A stretch of 64,000 nt of DNA from Kalaharituber pfeilii. Lineage: Eukaryota; Ascomycota; Pezizomycetes; Pezizales; Pezizaceae. How positions within the stretch are numbered: the first letter of the stretch is position 1; every line of letters starts with the position of its first letter. Positions 45,440-55,079 of the stretch are shown piece after piece. The stretch covers positions 1 to 64,000 of the forward strand of contig WHUZ01000101.1 in NCBI GenBank assembly GCA_015179045.1, in the 5' to 3' direction. The position numbers and the translations under genes are program-made. The notes beneath the pieces were generated by a model. The model was not told the origin of the DNA. It saw only the letters and a program-made list of their open reading frames with translations, and ran no database searches.

Positions 45440-45465
<26 letters not shown>
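45433..45465 (+). mobile_element. A-tail-only insertion (33 bp)
   Basis: TSD 'atgcatttatc' lies at 45422-45432 and 45466-45476. Only 'tccgtgat' and about 25 A separate the copies. The inverted arm of the same hAT-like element near 44310 lacks the insert. It is the shortest of the series and contains no hairpin. Confidence 0.8.
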
Positions 45466-45470
<5 letters not shown>

Positions 45471-46275
45471 TTTATCCCCTGTCCGGATACTGATTTTTTC
45501 GGCTAGCACAGGGGACGGCACAGGTCTTCAGATTGCATATCATACTAGACTCAAGGTGTATGTATGCTGTCTATAGAGCCAATATATACATACCTCGCCT
45601 CTCACGCATATGTATAAGCCTGGCATGCGATTTGAAGACCTGTGCCGTCCCCCTGTAGATACCTCTGCAACCGGGCAGACTAGTCTACAGTCCCCTGTCG
45701 ATACCCCTGCATCCGGGCAGGCCAGACTGGCCTGCCCGGAGAGGTCCCGTGTTTTTCTTGACAGCTCGCTAAAATGCTTAGCCAGTGCAAGGTTTCATAA
45801 ACTGTAAATACCTAATATAGTAATAATTAGAGACTTGGAGCTCATTCTGAGCTACCAGCAACTTTCGAAATGCACAATTTAGCTGATAGTAGTAAGAAAG
45901 ATGAAAATTTAGCTTAGTTTAGTTTAGTTTGTCAATATTATGTATATAATCAATCCAGGCTCGAGCTAGCTCGTGCCGCTCACTAGAGCCTCAGGAGAAG
46001 GGTAAGCATCTGCCAGGTAGGTTTACTTTGGAGACTATTGAATGGACATATGCTTCCTCACACGGTATGGTACTGTTTGTATCCTACTACATGTCTAATT
46101 GAATCAGCCTCTCTTGAAGGGTACATACTCGCAGAGGTCTCTGAGAGGGTCAAGGTACAAAAGTAAATTGCATTTAATTACACCCTTGAAAGTTGTACTT
46201 GCGAGTTGGTCAGTGGCACGAAATGAGCAAGGATATCGATCTATGAGAGTATAGAATCCCACTTTCTAGCGACTA

Positions 46276-47198
46276 CTGTAGTTCACCACTTTCCCGGACA
46301 CCCCACTTTCCCGGACACCCCACTTTCCCGGACACCCCACTTTCCCGGACACCCCACTTTCCCGGACACCCCACTTTCCCGGACACATTTACCACCCAAA
46401 CTGCGCAACTTTCGCACTCAATATCTCAACAACCACAACAGCATTTGTGAATGCGCTTTGTATCGCTATTAGACAAAGTGTAATTCTTGCTATCTAGCAC
46501 TTTTTCTTCATCAAAAATTGTGGTTGCAAAGGGATTATGGCTTGTCGCATTTTTGTTGGAAGGCTTGGCATTTATTTGTATGGGATTCCCATACAAAACG
46601 TTCATAAGACTTGAATATAGTCCTACTCGTCAACGCTAATTACAATAGCTATGATAGTATATGTCAAGAATCACCTGAAGAGTTATAGTAAGGTGCGGCA
46701 TTTAGTTTACTTTCATTTGTTGAATTGTAGAGTTGGTGTACAACTATCTACTTTTGGGTGTGTTTCTCATACAAATGGTTTCTATGGGAAATATGAATAT
46801 TGTGAATAATTTCACAACCGCTACAGGTATTACTTAACTACGTTGCTTATAGTTTCCAACTGAGTGATCCTATTGAATGTGAGTGTCTGAGTTTTTTTCA
46901 TGAATTGATTGCATGTGTAGCATGCAGAATTCGGGGGTGGTGACATTTGTATGGGGATCCCATACAAATAAATGCCAAGCCTTCCAACAAAAATGCGGCA
47001 AGCCATAATCCCTTTGCACCCACAATTTTTGATGAAGAAAAAGTGCTAGATAGCAAGAATTACACTTTGTCTAATAGCTATACAAAGCGCATTCACAAAT
47101 GCTGTTGTGGTTGTTGAGATATTGAGTGCGAAGTTTGCGCAGTTTTGGTGGTAAATGTGTCCGGGAAAGTGGGTGTCCGGGAAAGTGGTGAACTACAG
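46276..47198. mobile_element. Foldback/MITE element with TA target duplication (923 bp)
   Basis: Ends 'ctgtagttcaccactttccc' and its inverse are flanked by TA on both sides (46274-46275 and 47199-47200), as in Tc1/mariner-type elements. The inverted arms are about 250-300 bp long and nearly identical, covering 'acaacagcatttgtgaatgc' and 'aatgccaagcc'. The 350-bp centre is not inverted. No transposase frame is present. One arm has six copies of a 17-bp end repeat and the other two. Confidence 0.85.
46287..46386. repeat. 17-bp tandem repeat in the left arm of the foldback element
   Basis: Six units of 'actttcccggacacccc'. The right arm has only two copies of 'tccgggaaagt', so the left TIR expanded after or during transposition. 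Confidence 0.9.
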
Positions 47199-47305
47199 TA
47201 AGGAATCTGAGTGCGCTGGATCTCTAGATATCAAACATCATCGCTTCTGCAGACACGCGGGAAATCATGCTTTAAGAAAACAGGGTAATGTCAATGCCGC
47301 AGAAG

Positions 47306-47979
47306 CTAGTAGCCCAGCAATCTCCTCCCCCAATTGAGGATACCGCTAGGTAGTTTACGAAGCCATCCATCCTTCTGAATTCCAAACCAAAGAGCTGCTA
47401 AACCGGGTACCGCTGCAGCGAATGCCGTTCCAGCAGTAAACAATACTCCCGTTGCGCCAACGCTTTGTAGGAAAGCGAAGAAGCTACCCTTTGCGACGAT
47501 GGCTATGGCAGAGTGCCACGCAGCAGCGGCTGAACCTGCGGTTTCCACCATATCATTAGCTCCTTGATGCCAGTGCGCCGGCTCAAGTTGAAATGAGATC
47601 AAATTTTCGTACCTGCAGCAACACCTCCAGCAGTGAATCCAATCCCAGCAAGAATTGGGCCCGCTGAGATGCCAAGTACAATCGAAATGACAATAACGGT
47701 AAATAGTATCGGGTGCTCTTTGGCGAAAGCCTTGACTCGCTTGTACGCCCGACTATATACACATAAGGTAGGCCATCTTGTCAGAACTAGTTACCTTTGG
47801 ATAATAATTGCTTTGCGGATTGGTTCTTCTTACCGCGGTAACTCTATTAGAAATTTCCTTATTGCCTGTTGGCCCAACACCCCGATCTTCGCGACGATGT
47901 GAAACGGTAAATGCTGTAGAATATATAAAATACGTTGATTGTTTCGCATTATCCGGTTGTCATTGGTTCCGAAATCCAT
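47306..47979 (-). CDS. Interferon-inducible 6-16/ISG12-like small membrane protein (171 aa)
   Basis: Three exons on the minus strand, 47979-47834, 47752-47613 and 47535-47306, with 81- and 77-bp introns (GTAAGA...TATAG; GTACGA...CGCAG), total 516 nt in one frame from ATG 47979. The N-terminal half is amphipathic and basic, followed by a hydrophobic segment ('ILFTVIVISIVLGISAGPIL'). Then comes a Gly/Ala-rich core with 'GVAAGSAAAAWHSAI', 'KGSFFAFLQSVGATG' and a second hydrophobic stretch. That core has the layout of the Ifi-6-16 family (animal IFI6/IFI27), also known from fungi, where members are small membrane proteins, probably of internal membranes. Function in fungi is unknown. The gene looks intact. 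Confidence 0.75.
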
Positions 47980-48720
47980 AATGTTCGCTGAGCTCTTCGA
48001 ATGTATTATGGAAACAGTTGGCGTTGTACTCTATGGGAAAGTACAATGCTTCAAAAGAAGCCGATAGACACTGTTCTTTATATACTCATGGCTCCGCAAA
48101 CAAACTATGCCAGGGTACCAACTTTGAACCACTACGAAATTGAGCTAGTAAGGACACTAGTATCATAGCGTCCGGCCTGAGTGCCATTAAGCGCGTTTGT
48201 GCGCCAAACTGAACGAACTCAAACTAACCAAGAATAATTCCTTTCACTGATTTCAATGTCAAGCTACCTTTATTAGCACGGCAGATCGCTAGTAAAGATG
48301 TACTCATAACTTGTTGTCAGGCGCTAGAGTTTCTAGGTGGGCCGCTTGTTTGCTAGCTGGGCAAACGTTGGAAGATACATAGCTGCTGCTTTACTGAAGG
48401 CATTTATATGCGACGTCGCATAATCATAAACTTGATGGTCAATGGTTCGACGTTGTCCTAGTGGTTAATTTGTTCTCCTACCAAGACTATAGACTGGTTG
48501 GCAGGACACAAAATAATAGTATAGGGACGCATACAGAGTAAATTCATGTAACTCGTAAGTGCGGGCGATTTTAATCATATACAGTCGATTTTGCGTCAAT
48601 GGATCCCTACTACCGTTTCTGAATTCCTAGCTGGACAATGCAGGATACATATGCGCCCGTAAGAACCACGCACCACGTGACAAGCTCGAGAGCTAGCCAC
48701 CTGTCCGTATCAACATGCTT
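47980..48720. other. Intergenic upstream of the 6-16-like gene
   Basis: No coding frame or clear repeat is seen. A tRNA-like stretch near 48450-48510 was considered and rejected. Promoter elements of the 6-16-like gene should lie at its left end. Confidence 0.3.
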
Positions 48721-48765
48721 CTCGTGGTAGCCTCTAGGGCGGTATACGAGTAATGATATGTATTA
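48721..48765 (+). mobile_element. Degenerate hairpin-tail remnant
   Basis: 'ctcgt' pairs with 'acgag' (T-A version of one stem pair), followed by 'taatgatatg' and a short impure A-tail. The 5' inner stem is damaged. No TSD was found. Confidence 0.55.
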
Positions 48766-48836
48766 AAAAGAGAGATGAAAAAATTGTTCCTATCAAAAGT
48801 CCTTCTGCCTTTGTCTGTCTGACCAGGAATTATCAA

Positions 48837-51019
48837 CTATTCACTGCAGTCTACACGACGCGTAACTGCAACCCGTGCTTTTGTGATCACTACCTGCTGC
48901 GTATCAGGTCCCCTTCCAATGATTGGTGATACAACGAAGTCCACTAGCGCTCCCTCGTTTTCTAGGTCGGTATCCGCAACAATACCGTCCACGCAGGACA
49001 TGAATGTAGCTTTGAATTCCTCCTGACGTCTAGGTATGTAAATCCAGAATTTAGATGGCTCCTTCTCACACTCAATTGCAAGATTACCAGCATGCTTAAG
49101 AATATCTTGCAGTCTGCGTTCTCCGGTTTTGCTTCTTTTCATCACCGGGCCAAGTCGCTCCAGTATATAAATAGCAAAACACTTCAATCGGTCGGCAATA
49201 TCTTTTTCAAGCTTTGGATGCCTTAGTATCAGCATGTTGGTCATGGAACGCCATTGTTCCATCTCTTCTAATGCTGCAGGACTTCTACATTAACTACTAC
49301 CCACTCCGATTTCAATTTAGTGACGAAGGGGGATTGAGTGACTTACAAGAGAAGAATAAGCGACTCTCAAGATCTGAATAACAGGGTTCCAAAATTCCAA
49401 GAAAATGACGATGAAATATATGAGTTGAAGTCTGCATTGATATGAAAGCTTCGAAGATCATGTTAGCATATTTCTGTAGATAGGGTGCCAGATCGTTGTC
49501 CACAGGTTCATGCAATGCATTCTGTAGTTCGACGGTCAGGACTTCCAACTGAACTCCATCTGCCTGAAATTCCTCCGCAGAGCGAGCAATATATTGGAGT
49601 GCCCATAACTGCACTGACAAAAAGCGCAACCCTGGCCGGGATCCTCGGGAACAAGGCGCTCAAAGAGTGGAGATACGCCATAGGAAAGGCCGACTCCCCA
49701 GAATGCAGATGGTGTGGGAGAGCACCAGAGAACCTAACCCACATAACCAACGACTGCCAGACATGGAGGAGAAAGATAAGGGACGGAGCGGGAGGACTAA
49801 GGCAACCGGATAAGGAGACAAACATCGCGGAGATACTGGAATGGGCAGGACAGGAATAATCTTTCTTTCTTCCTCTTTTCTTTTCGTTTTTTCTTTCTAC
49901 TTTCTCATACATGTACCTAAAATAACCTCGCCATAGCCCACAGGGCGGCACGCGAGTAATGAAATAAAAAAAAAAAAAAAAAACTGACAAAAAGCATGTC
50001 GAAAACTCCTTCTGGAAGTAAATATCGTCCTTCAAGCACTCTGGCCGTCTGTTGTATTCCCGTACAAGATCTTCTGTTAGTTTCATTACTTTGCCCTCTG
50101 ACTCAGCCAACTCCCTTCGTAGTTTTTCGCACTCAGACTTGATGGTTTCGATGTCATGCTGCAGGGCATTGATAACTTCGCCTTGGTATTTTTCGCGCTT
50201 AGAAAGCCTGTCAATGGCTTCATTTTGGGCTCCCCAGAATTCCTCTTGGTACTTCCTACCCTCTTCAAGCCATTGCCGCTGCCGCTGGTCTAGTTTGGTT
50301 ATATGTTGTTTCTGTTGACGAAGACCTTCCTCAAAAGATACGGTAACGCGGATTTGCGTGTCGGTCCGCAATCAGTTTGTCGCTCATGCTCCTCCTCCGG
50401 ACCATTGCATTGCTCTCTGCGGCGTTGACGGGCACTCTGAGAGTATTGGCTTTCGGAAGAATTTACAAGGCCTTGCTCCACTGGACTGCGGTCCTCGCTT
50501 CTATCTTCACTATGGCGTTTTTGTTTAGGTCCGCGTACGGCCTAAGTACACCTGTTGAACAAAACTTGTGCATACGGTATCATAAACAGTTCAGATGAAC
50601 GTACATATATTTTGTTTGACGCTGTATGGGATTGCTGTGAAACTGATGGACCTTTCGGCATATTCACGTTGTCATCGGATGTGTCTCCTGAAGGTTTTTT
50701 TGCACCTTCACCTGGGTTGTCGGAATAGGTGTTTGAGGGACTACCAGGCGAAAATTTGTTAATGAACCACATTTATGAAGGTGAAATGACAATAGCAGAA
50801 AATGCTTAGTAGTAGGCGGAAGGTTACCCACTCATTTTCCAGCTTGTGAGACAGTCGTTTCGAAGTATGTGTGTTCCCTCTCTTCGTAGACGCAATAGTA
50901 GCTGACTCATCCAGAATTCCCCGAAAATTCCTGCTTGTTGGCATCGGGAAGTTTGAAACCTGGCTGAAATATTGCAGTGCGCTCAGCAGCCTCCGTAGAG
51001 CTTGATCCGCTGTGCTCAA
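48837..51019 (-). pseudogene. Coiled-coil protein gene, paralogue of 61847-63706, broken by a LINE and a frameshift
   Basis: The last exon (49273-48837) encodes 'EEMEQWRSMTNMLILRHPKL' to 'ARVAVTRR', parallel to the intact paralogue. The previous exon is interrupted: 'KEFSTCFLSV' is followed by a 357-bp LINE fragment, after which 'FLSVQLWALQYIARS' resumes the sense, the repeated FLSV being the duplicated target site. Upstream, the coiled-coil part (about 50371-49990) is separated by a frameshift near 50380 from exons at about 50550-50490 and 50772-50590, and a first visible exon near 51019-50825. Further 5' exons may exist beyond 51100. With an insertion and a frameshift this copy is non-functional. 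The family's function is unknown. Confidence 0.75.
49626..49982 (+). mobile_element. 5'-truncated LINE 3' end inserted in the coiled-coil gene (357 bp)
   Basis: The perfect 13-bp TSD 'actgacaaaaagc' lies at 49613-49625 and 49983-49995. The body encodes 'TLAGILGNKALKEWRYAIGK', a complete CCHC finger ('CRWCGRAPENLTHITNDC') and the stop at about 49857-49859. A pyrimidine-rich 3' UTR, hairpin (49927-49956) and pure A-tail (49966-49982) follow. The clean TSD and open frame suggest a recent event, and the closest active relative should share this 3' end. Confidence 0.95.
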
Positions 51020-51034
51020 CCTAAGTACTACTAT

Positions 51035-51098
51035 TTTTTTTTTTTTTTTTTTTTTTTATATCATTACTCGCGTGCCGCCCTGGGGGCTATGGCGAGAA
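51035..51098 (-). mobile_element. Tail-only insertion (64 bp)
   Basis: The 13-bp TSD 'taagtactactat' lies at 51022-51034 and 51099-51111. The insert is a T-run, 'atatcattactcgcgtg' and the hairpin ending 'ggcgaga'. It lies in or near the 5' part of the broken coiled-coil gene. Confidence 0.93.
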
Positions 51099-51111
51099 TA
51101 AGTACTACTAT

Positions 51112-51783
51112 GTAGGCTGCTAAAGCCTCAAATGAAGTCATCCTAGTACTTGTTCGACGTCTAAGGTCTGATGGTCTGGGCATCCATGATTTGATTAGAT
51201 CAATGCAGGAATAAGCATTGTGGGGTTTTCAATGCTATCTCTGCATTTACAAATCGAACTAGCATGTCAAGTGTTCCCCTAGGCGCTAGAGGAGCTGCCA
51301 ATGATATTCATTCATTTCTGTGAGAATCTGGGAAGCTCGTACATAATTGTCATAATTGATAACTGAGAAGCAGATATCATCCTTTCCGATCAGCAGCCGC
51401 TTAATTAACCTCTGCTACATGTGCTCTTGGTCGAGTGCGTCGAACGTTGACAAGTCAATGGCGGGCCTAAGCCTGGGATGCTAGTCGTTGTGCAAGGATC
51501 ATTTTCGAAGTCCCCGCACGATAACCCCACTAGGCTGCAGCATTCCGTCATTGTAAAGGAAGTCTTTCGAGGAATCGGTATGTCAGTATTTCTATCACAG
51601 TAACGCGGGTTTGGATACAGTGGGCTATAAAAATTGCGTTATACCAGCGGCAACAATACTAACTGTACACCAAGAAAGTGACAGAAATCCACTGCGTACA
51701 TTTTTGGATCCAGATCTCGCCTCTTCGCAATTACGCTCCCCATCGCGCAGAAAGCGCCTTCTTGAAGTGAATCGAAGTCACAA
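51112..51783. other. Intergenic between divergent genes
   Basis: It lies between the broken coiled-coil gene (minus) and the Hsp70-like gene (plus), so it should carry both promoters. No coding frame of note is seen. Confidence 0.35.
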
Positions 51784-54149
51784 ATGGCGAACCGATCTGA
51801 AGACCACGGAGCGCTCATCATAGGAATTGAGTTTGGAACCACTTATTCTAGGGTTGCATGGGTATGTGCAGGTTTCTTCACATTGGATTCTTCATAGGAA
51901 CAAGATCCCAACTAACAAAAATTTCCTGAATATTCAAGTGCTACACGAGGGACGCATCGAAGGTTAACGTAATCAGGCAATGGCCTGGGCTGGGACAGGT
52001 ACATACCCTTTGATAATTATTGGATAACAAAGCGCAAGGGCAGGATTGCACATTTGGGTTGAAATATCAATATCGGGAATAGGGTTCTTTTCTCCTAATT
52101 TTCTTGACCCGTAGAACGGCAATTCCGACAAAGTCCCAACGGTGATCTGTTATGCTGCAAGGGACTCCACAAAATACAGATGGGGTTTTGATGTGACCTC
52201 GAGAAGGTCAGACGACGCCAACAGGATCTCCTGGTTCAAGTTACTGTTAAATGAACAGCTAGCTGGGACCACATTGCTCGAGCACAATAACCAGCTTCGA
52301 TTACGGCAGAGATATCCAGCATATAACACCAAGCAAGCAGAGGTAGACGAGATTCGAGCAATGGTATCTCGTATTCCAACCGGAAAAACTCCAAAGGATG
52401 TGGTTGCCGACTACCTGAAAGGAATTTACACGCACGCACAAGAAAAGCTCCGAAGCTCGCTCCCATCCAGTGTGACAGAACAGTTCGGCCAAACAATCCC
52501 CGTGAAGTACTATTTGACTGTACCGGCTGTATGTTGGGCCAGCGAGAGTACGGTTATCTAGATTCAGAGAAGCTAATCAAACTTTGTGATAGATATGGAG
52601 CGATAGAGCAAAGGAATTGACAATTCAGGCTGCTCAAGAAGCAGGAATGACTGGTCAAAATAGCGACATTATACTGATTTCTGAACCTGAGGCGGCTGCT
52701 GTGTATTGTCTTCATGCATACCACGGTACAAGTCAATGCGTGAAAGTGTGTTTTGATTTCATAACCCAATGCTTGCAATCACTCGCGCGATATCCAGAAC
52801 TAACTCTGGAAATCTAGATAAATGATTTGTATGTTGTTACGGATTGTAGAGATAGTACTGTTGTAAGTATGGCCAAACTGTTTTGCTATTCTATGTTAAT
52901 CAGCTCTCACTTAAATAGGACCTGATCTCGTATCAAGTCACTGCCATCCAGCCTAGATTGCAAGTAAAAGAATGCGCTCCTGGTACAGGAGGCTTATGTG
53001 GCTCAACAACCCTCAACAGATCATTTCATGATTTACTGAAATCCAAGTTGGGTCATGAGTGAGTTTTCATGCCGTTCGATACAAATCACATACTTCGTGC
53101 AATAGTCTCTGTGGCTAAGCTTAGATGTATACATATAGGGCATTTGTCAAAATGAGTCCCCAGGCTCGCTATACTGCATTCACATTCTTTGACGAGAACC
53201 TCAAGCCGAGATTCCGAGTTCCGACGGCGGCAGAAGAAGCAGAGGAAGATTTTGAGCCGCAAACTTTCTACTGCCCTGTCCCTGGGGTTCCCAATAACCC
53301 TACCAGAGGTATCATGGGGGGGTTCCTAACCATAAGTGTACAGGAAATAGCTAGCATATTCAATCCTGTGATCACTGAGATAGCCGGGCTCGTACAGCAG
53401 CAGGTGGATGAGGCTGAGAGGCGCAGTGGGCATACTGTAACAGTGGGTCACTTGCAGCAGTTTCCTCAAACATCTTTTATAAAGGGCTGACTTCCGGGAC
53501 TGACAATTTACATTCCACACATACTAGGGAATTCTTTTGGTTGGTGGATTTGGTTCTTCAGACTATCTACGTGAACGGTTGGCCGCAATTATTAAGAGTA
53601 AAAAAAGTGGAAATAAAGTGGAAATCTTACAACCAAGCGATGCGTATGTTATGAACTGGTTATTTATTGTTACTGGTCCTATCGGATCGATTATGAAGAC
53701 ATCGCTGAAAGGTGTGATGCAGATGGTCTGCCATTGTGCAAGGGGCTGTGCTTCATGGCGTTGCTTCCTACCAAACAAGTCGGAAAAGTCATCCTGGCCC
53801 TCGAAGCATGGTCGAAAGCAGAATAGTACGTTTCAGCAATGACATCAAATTCAGCGACTATTTCAAAGAAGGGAAACATCCGTTGTGAAAGAAAAACTGG
53901 GACACATAGACTAGTAGATGGCTTTGCAGCGATAGGATGTCTTGGTTTATTAAACAGGTCCGTAAAGCTTCATGTCTGACGACTAGGATTGAACTTACTG
54001 CTGAAATTTATGAAAGGGTCAAGAGCTTCCCGCTTACTCGCCGATTCGGCACTCATTTGTTTATCATGCCTTAGTAGATGACAACAATTCCAAGTTCATA
54101 TTTTCTCAGCAAGTTTACTGTTGCTCCAGTGAAGATCCTTCCGAAGATT
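51784..54149 (+). pseudogene. Hsp70-like ATPase-fold gene, decayed
   Basis: Spliced sense is readable over nine or more exons (51784-51861, 51939-51998, 52115-52528, 52593-52745, 52818-52862, 52919-53058, 53139-53442, 53528-53643, 53723 on). The start 'GIEFGTTYSRVAW' is the phosphate-1 motif; 'TVPA' / 'IWSDRAKELTIQAA', 'LISEPEAAAVY', 'TVDLISYQV' and 'ILLVGGFGSSDYLRE' follow as in fungal Hsp70-like proteins. Where relatives have DAGGGT the sense here is DCRDST, so phosphate-2 is lost. In the last readable exon TGA (53885-53887) and TAG (about 53909) break the frame before 'CSDRMSWFIKQ'. An ORF1-only retroelement is inserted directly downstream. Such genes are often expanded and decaying in ascomycetes. 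If the stops are real, the product ends after about 455 residues. Confidence 0.75.
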
Positions 54150-54697
54150 TTTTTTTTTATATATATATATATCAATACTTCGCATGCCGCCCTATGGGCT
54201 ATGGCGAGGGTTTTATTAAACTAAAAGAAAGAATTGACTAGTTACATGTGATACCCGCGGTGCACATGCATGATGCAGATGAGAAGTGAGCCAGTATGTT
54301 CGGGGCCTTGTCTTCCTACTTCCGTCCTCTGTCCCATTCATACTGGTCCACTCTCAGCCATCTCCCTCTAAGCCTCACTCTCCCAACCTCGGTAGTTTTT
54401 TCCAAGTAAACTACCGCTGAGCTTGTCGTCTTTCCCTTGTTGACCAACGTGTCCTTCTTCCTCAGCCAACGGATTCCAGTTATCTTGCCTAAATCCTTGT
54501 TAGCTGCCTCCAGCCTACTCCGGACCTTCCCTAAGCCCTTCCTCAGGGCTATTCCGTGTACAACGATGCCGGCTTTTGAAGTGGTAGTGGCATCTGAGGT
54601 GGGTGGTGTGATGGGGGGCTTGGTCTTGGGATGGGAGGGAGTTCTGGGTTTCGGGGTGTTGGGCGTAGGGCCCGGGGTGGGGCTTGGGGCTCGATGA
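54150..54697 (-). mobile_element. ORF1-only retroelement (548 bp)
   Basis: TSD 'ttccgaagatt' lies at 54139-54149 and 54698-54708. On the minus strand a Pro/Thr-rich linker leads to 'IVVHGIALRKGLGKVRSRL', 'GIRWLRKKDTL', 'SSAVVYLEKT' and 'GRWLRVDQYEWDRGRK', with the stop at 54316. A 3' UTR, the hairpin (one extra T in the stem) and a T/AT-rich tail follow. The frame is open from the 5' boundary, but the first ATG lies in flanking DNA. The C-terminal fold recalls the RNA-binding part of Tad1 ORF1 proteins. No RT is encoded. Confidence 0.85.
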
Positions 54698-54708
54698 TTC
54701 CGAAGATT

Positions 54709-55079
54709 ATGATAAGTCATGTAAGTTCTCCAATCCTTCGAGGTACCCTGCTACCTGTTCTAGTTTCTCAACCTGCCGGTGGGCTTTATTGTTCACATCA
54801 ACGAATGACCCGTTATGCATGTACCAGGAAGATTTTCGGGGGTTACAAAGTCCATAAGCTTCACGCGGCGGGTTACCAGCACTGGTGCAGCATGCTGGGA
54901 AGTCCCCTTTGACGCTCTCATGCAGTACCGCTCGCGTCCCGAATTTTCGTCCGCGATGGATGGAGAAATTGTCGGGAAGACAACCATGGAGTACGATCAT
55001 GACACTCCCTGGTCTTAGCCAATGCCCTATCTATCTCCTCTCTGGCTCTCTCCCTTTCAACTATAAGTTCCATTAGGGT
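54709..55079. other. Intergenic or remnant of the Hsp70-like gene
   Basis: A minus-strand frame of 97 codons (55000-54707) has no known match. This may be the displaced 3' region of the Hsp70-like gene, but I could not read a domain. Confidence 0.3.

Larger units (their letters stand above)
44121..45985. mobile_element. Non-autonomous hAT-like element rich in internal palindromes (1.87 kb)
   Basis: Ends 'tagtgagcggcacgagc' and the inverse 'gctcgtgccgctcacta' fit the hAT YARNG rule. Flanks 'gagattca' (44113-44120) and 'gagcctca' (45986-45993) agree at six of eight bases. Both arms share long subterminal blocks in inverse sense, including a 'gggcaggcca'-type palindrome and 'tatccggaca'. The centre (about 44685-45020) is a set of short repeats around 'cagcctccgaaa' and its inverse, making a large imperfect palindrome. 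There is no transposase frame. Two small retro-insertions lie inside (44439-44495 and 45433-45465). Confidence 0.78.

Noticed and set aside
46276..46400. CRISPR-like array because of regular short repeats
   Set aside because: The units are contiguous without spacers, belong to the TIR of a foldback element, and the genome is fungal.
48441..48510. Possible tRNA gene ('gtcctagtggtta' recalls a D-arm)
   Set aside because: I could not build an acceptor stem, anticodon arm and T-arm of normal length around it. The resemblance is limited to a short D-loop-like word.
54707..55000. 97-codon minus-strand ORF as a small gene
   Set aside because: No family resemblance. It abuts the TSD of a retroelement and may be antisense to the lost end of the Hsp70-like gene.
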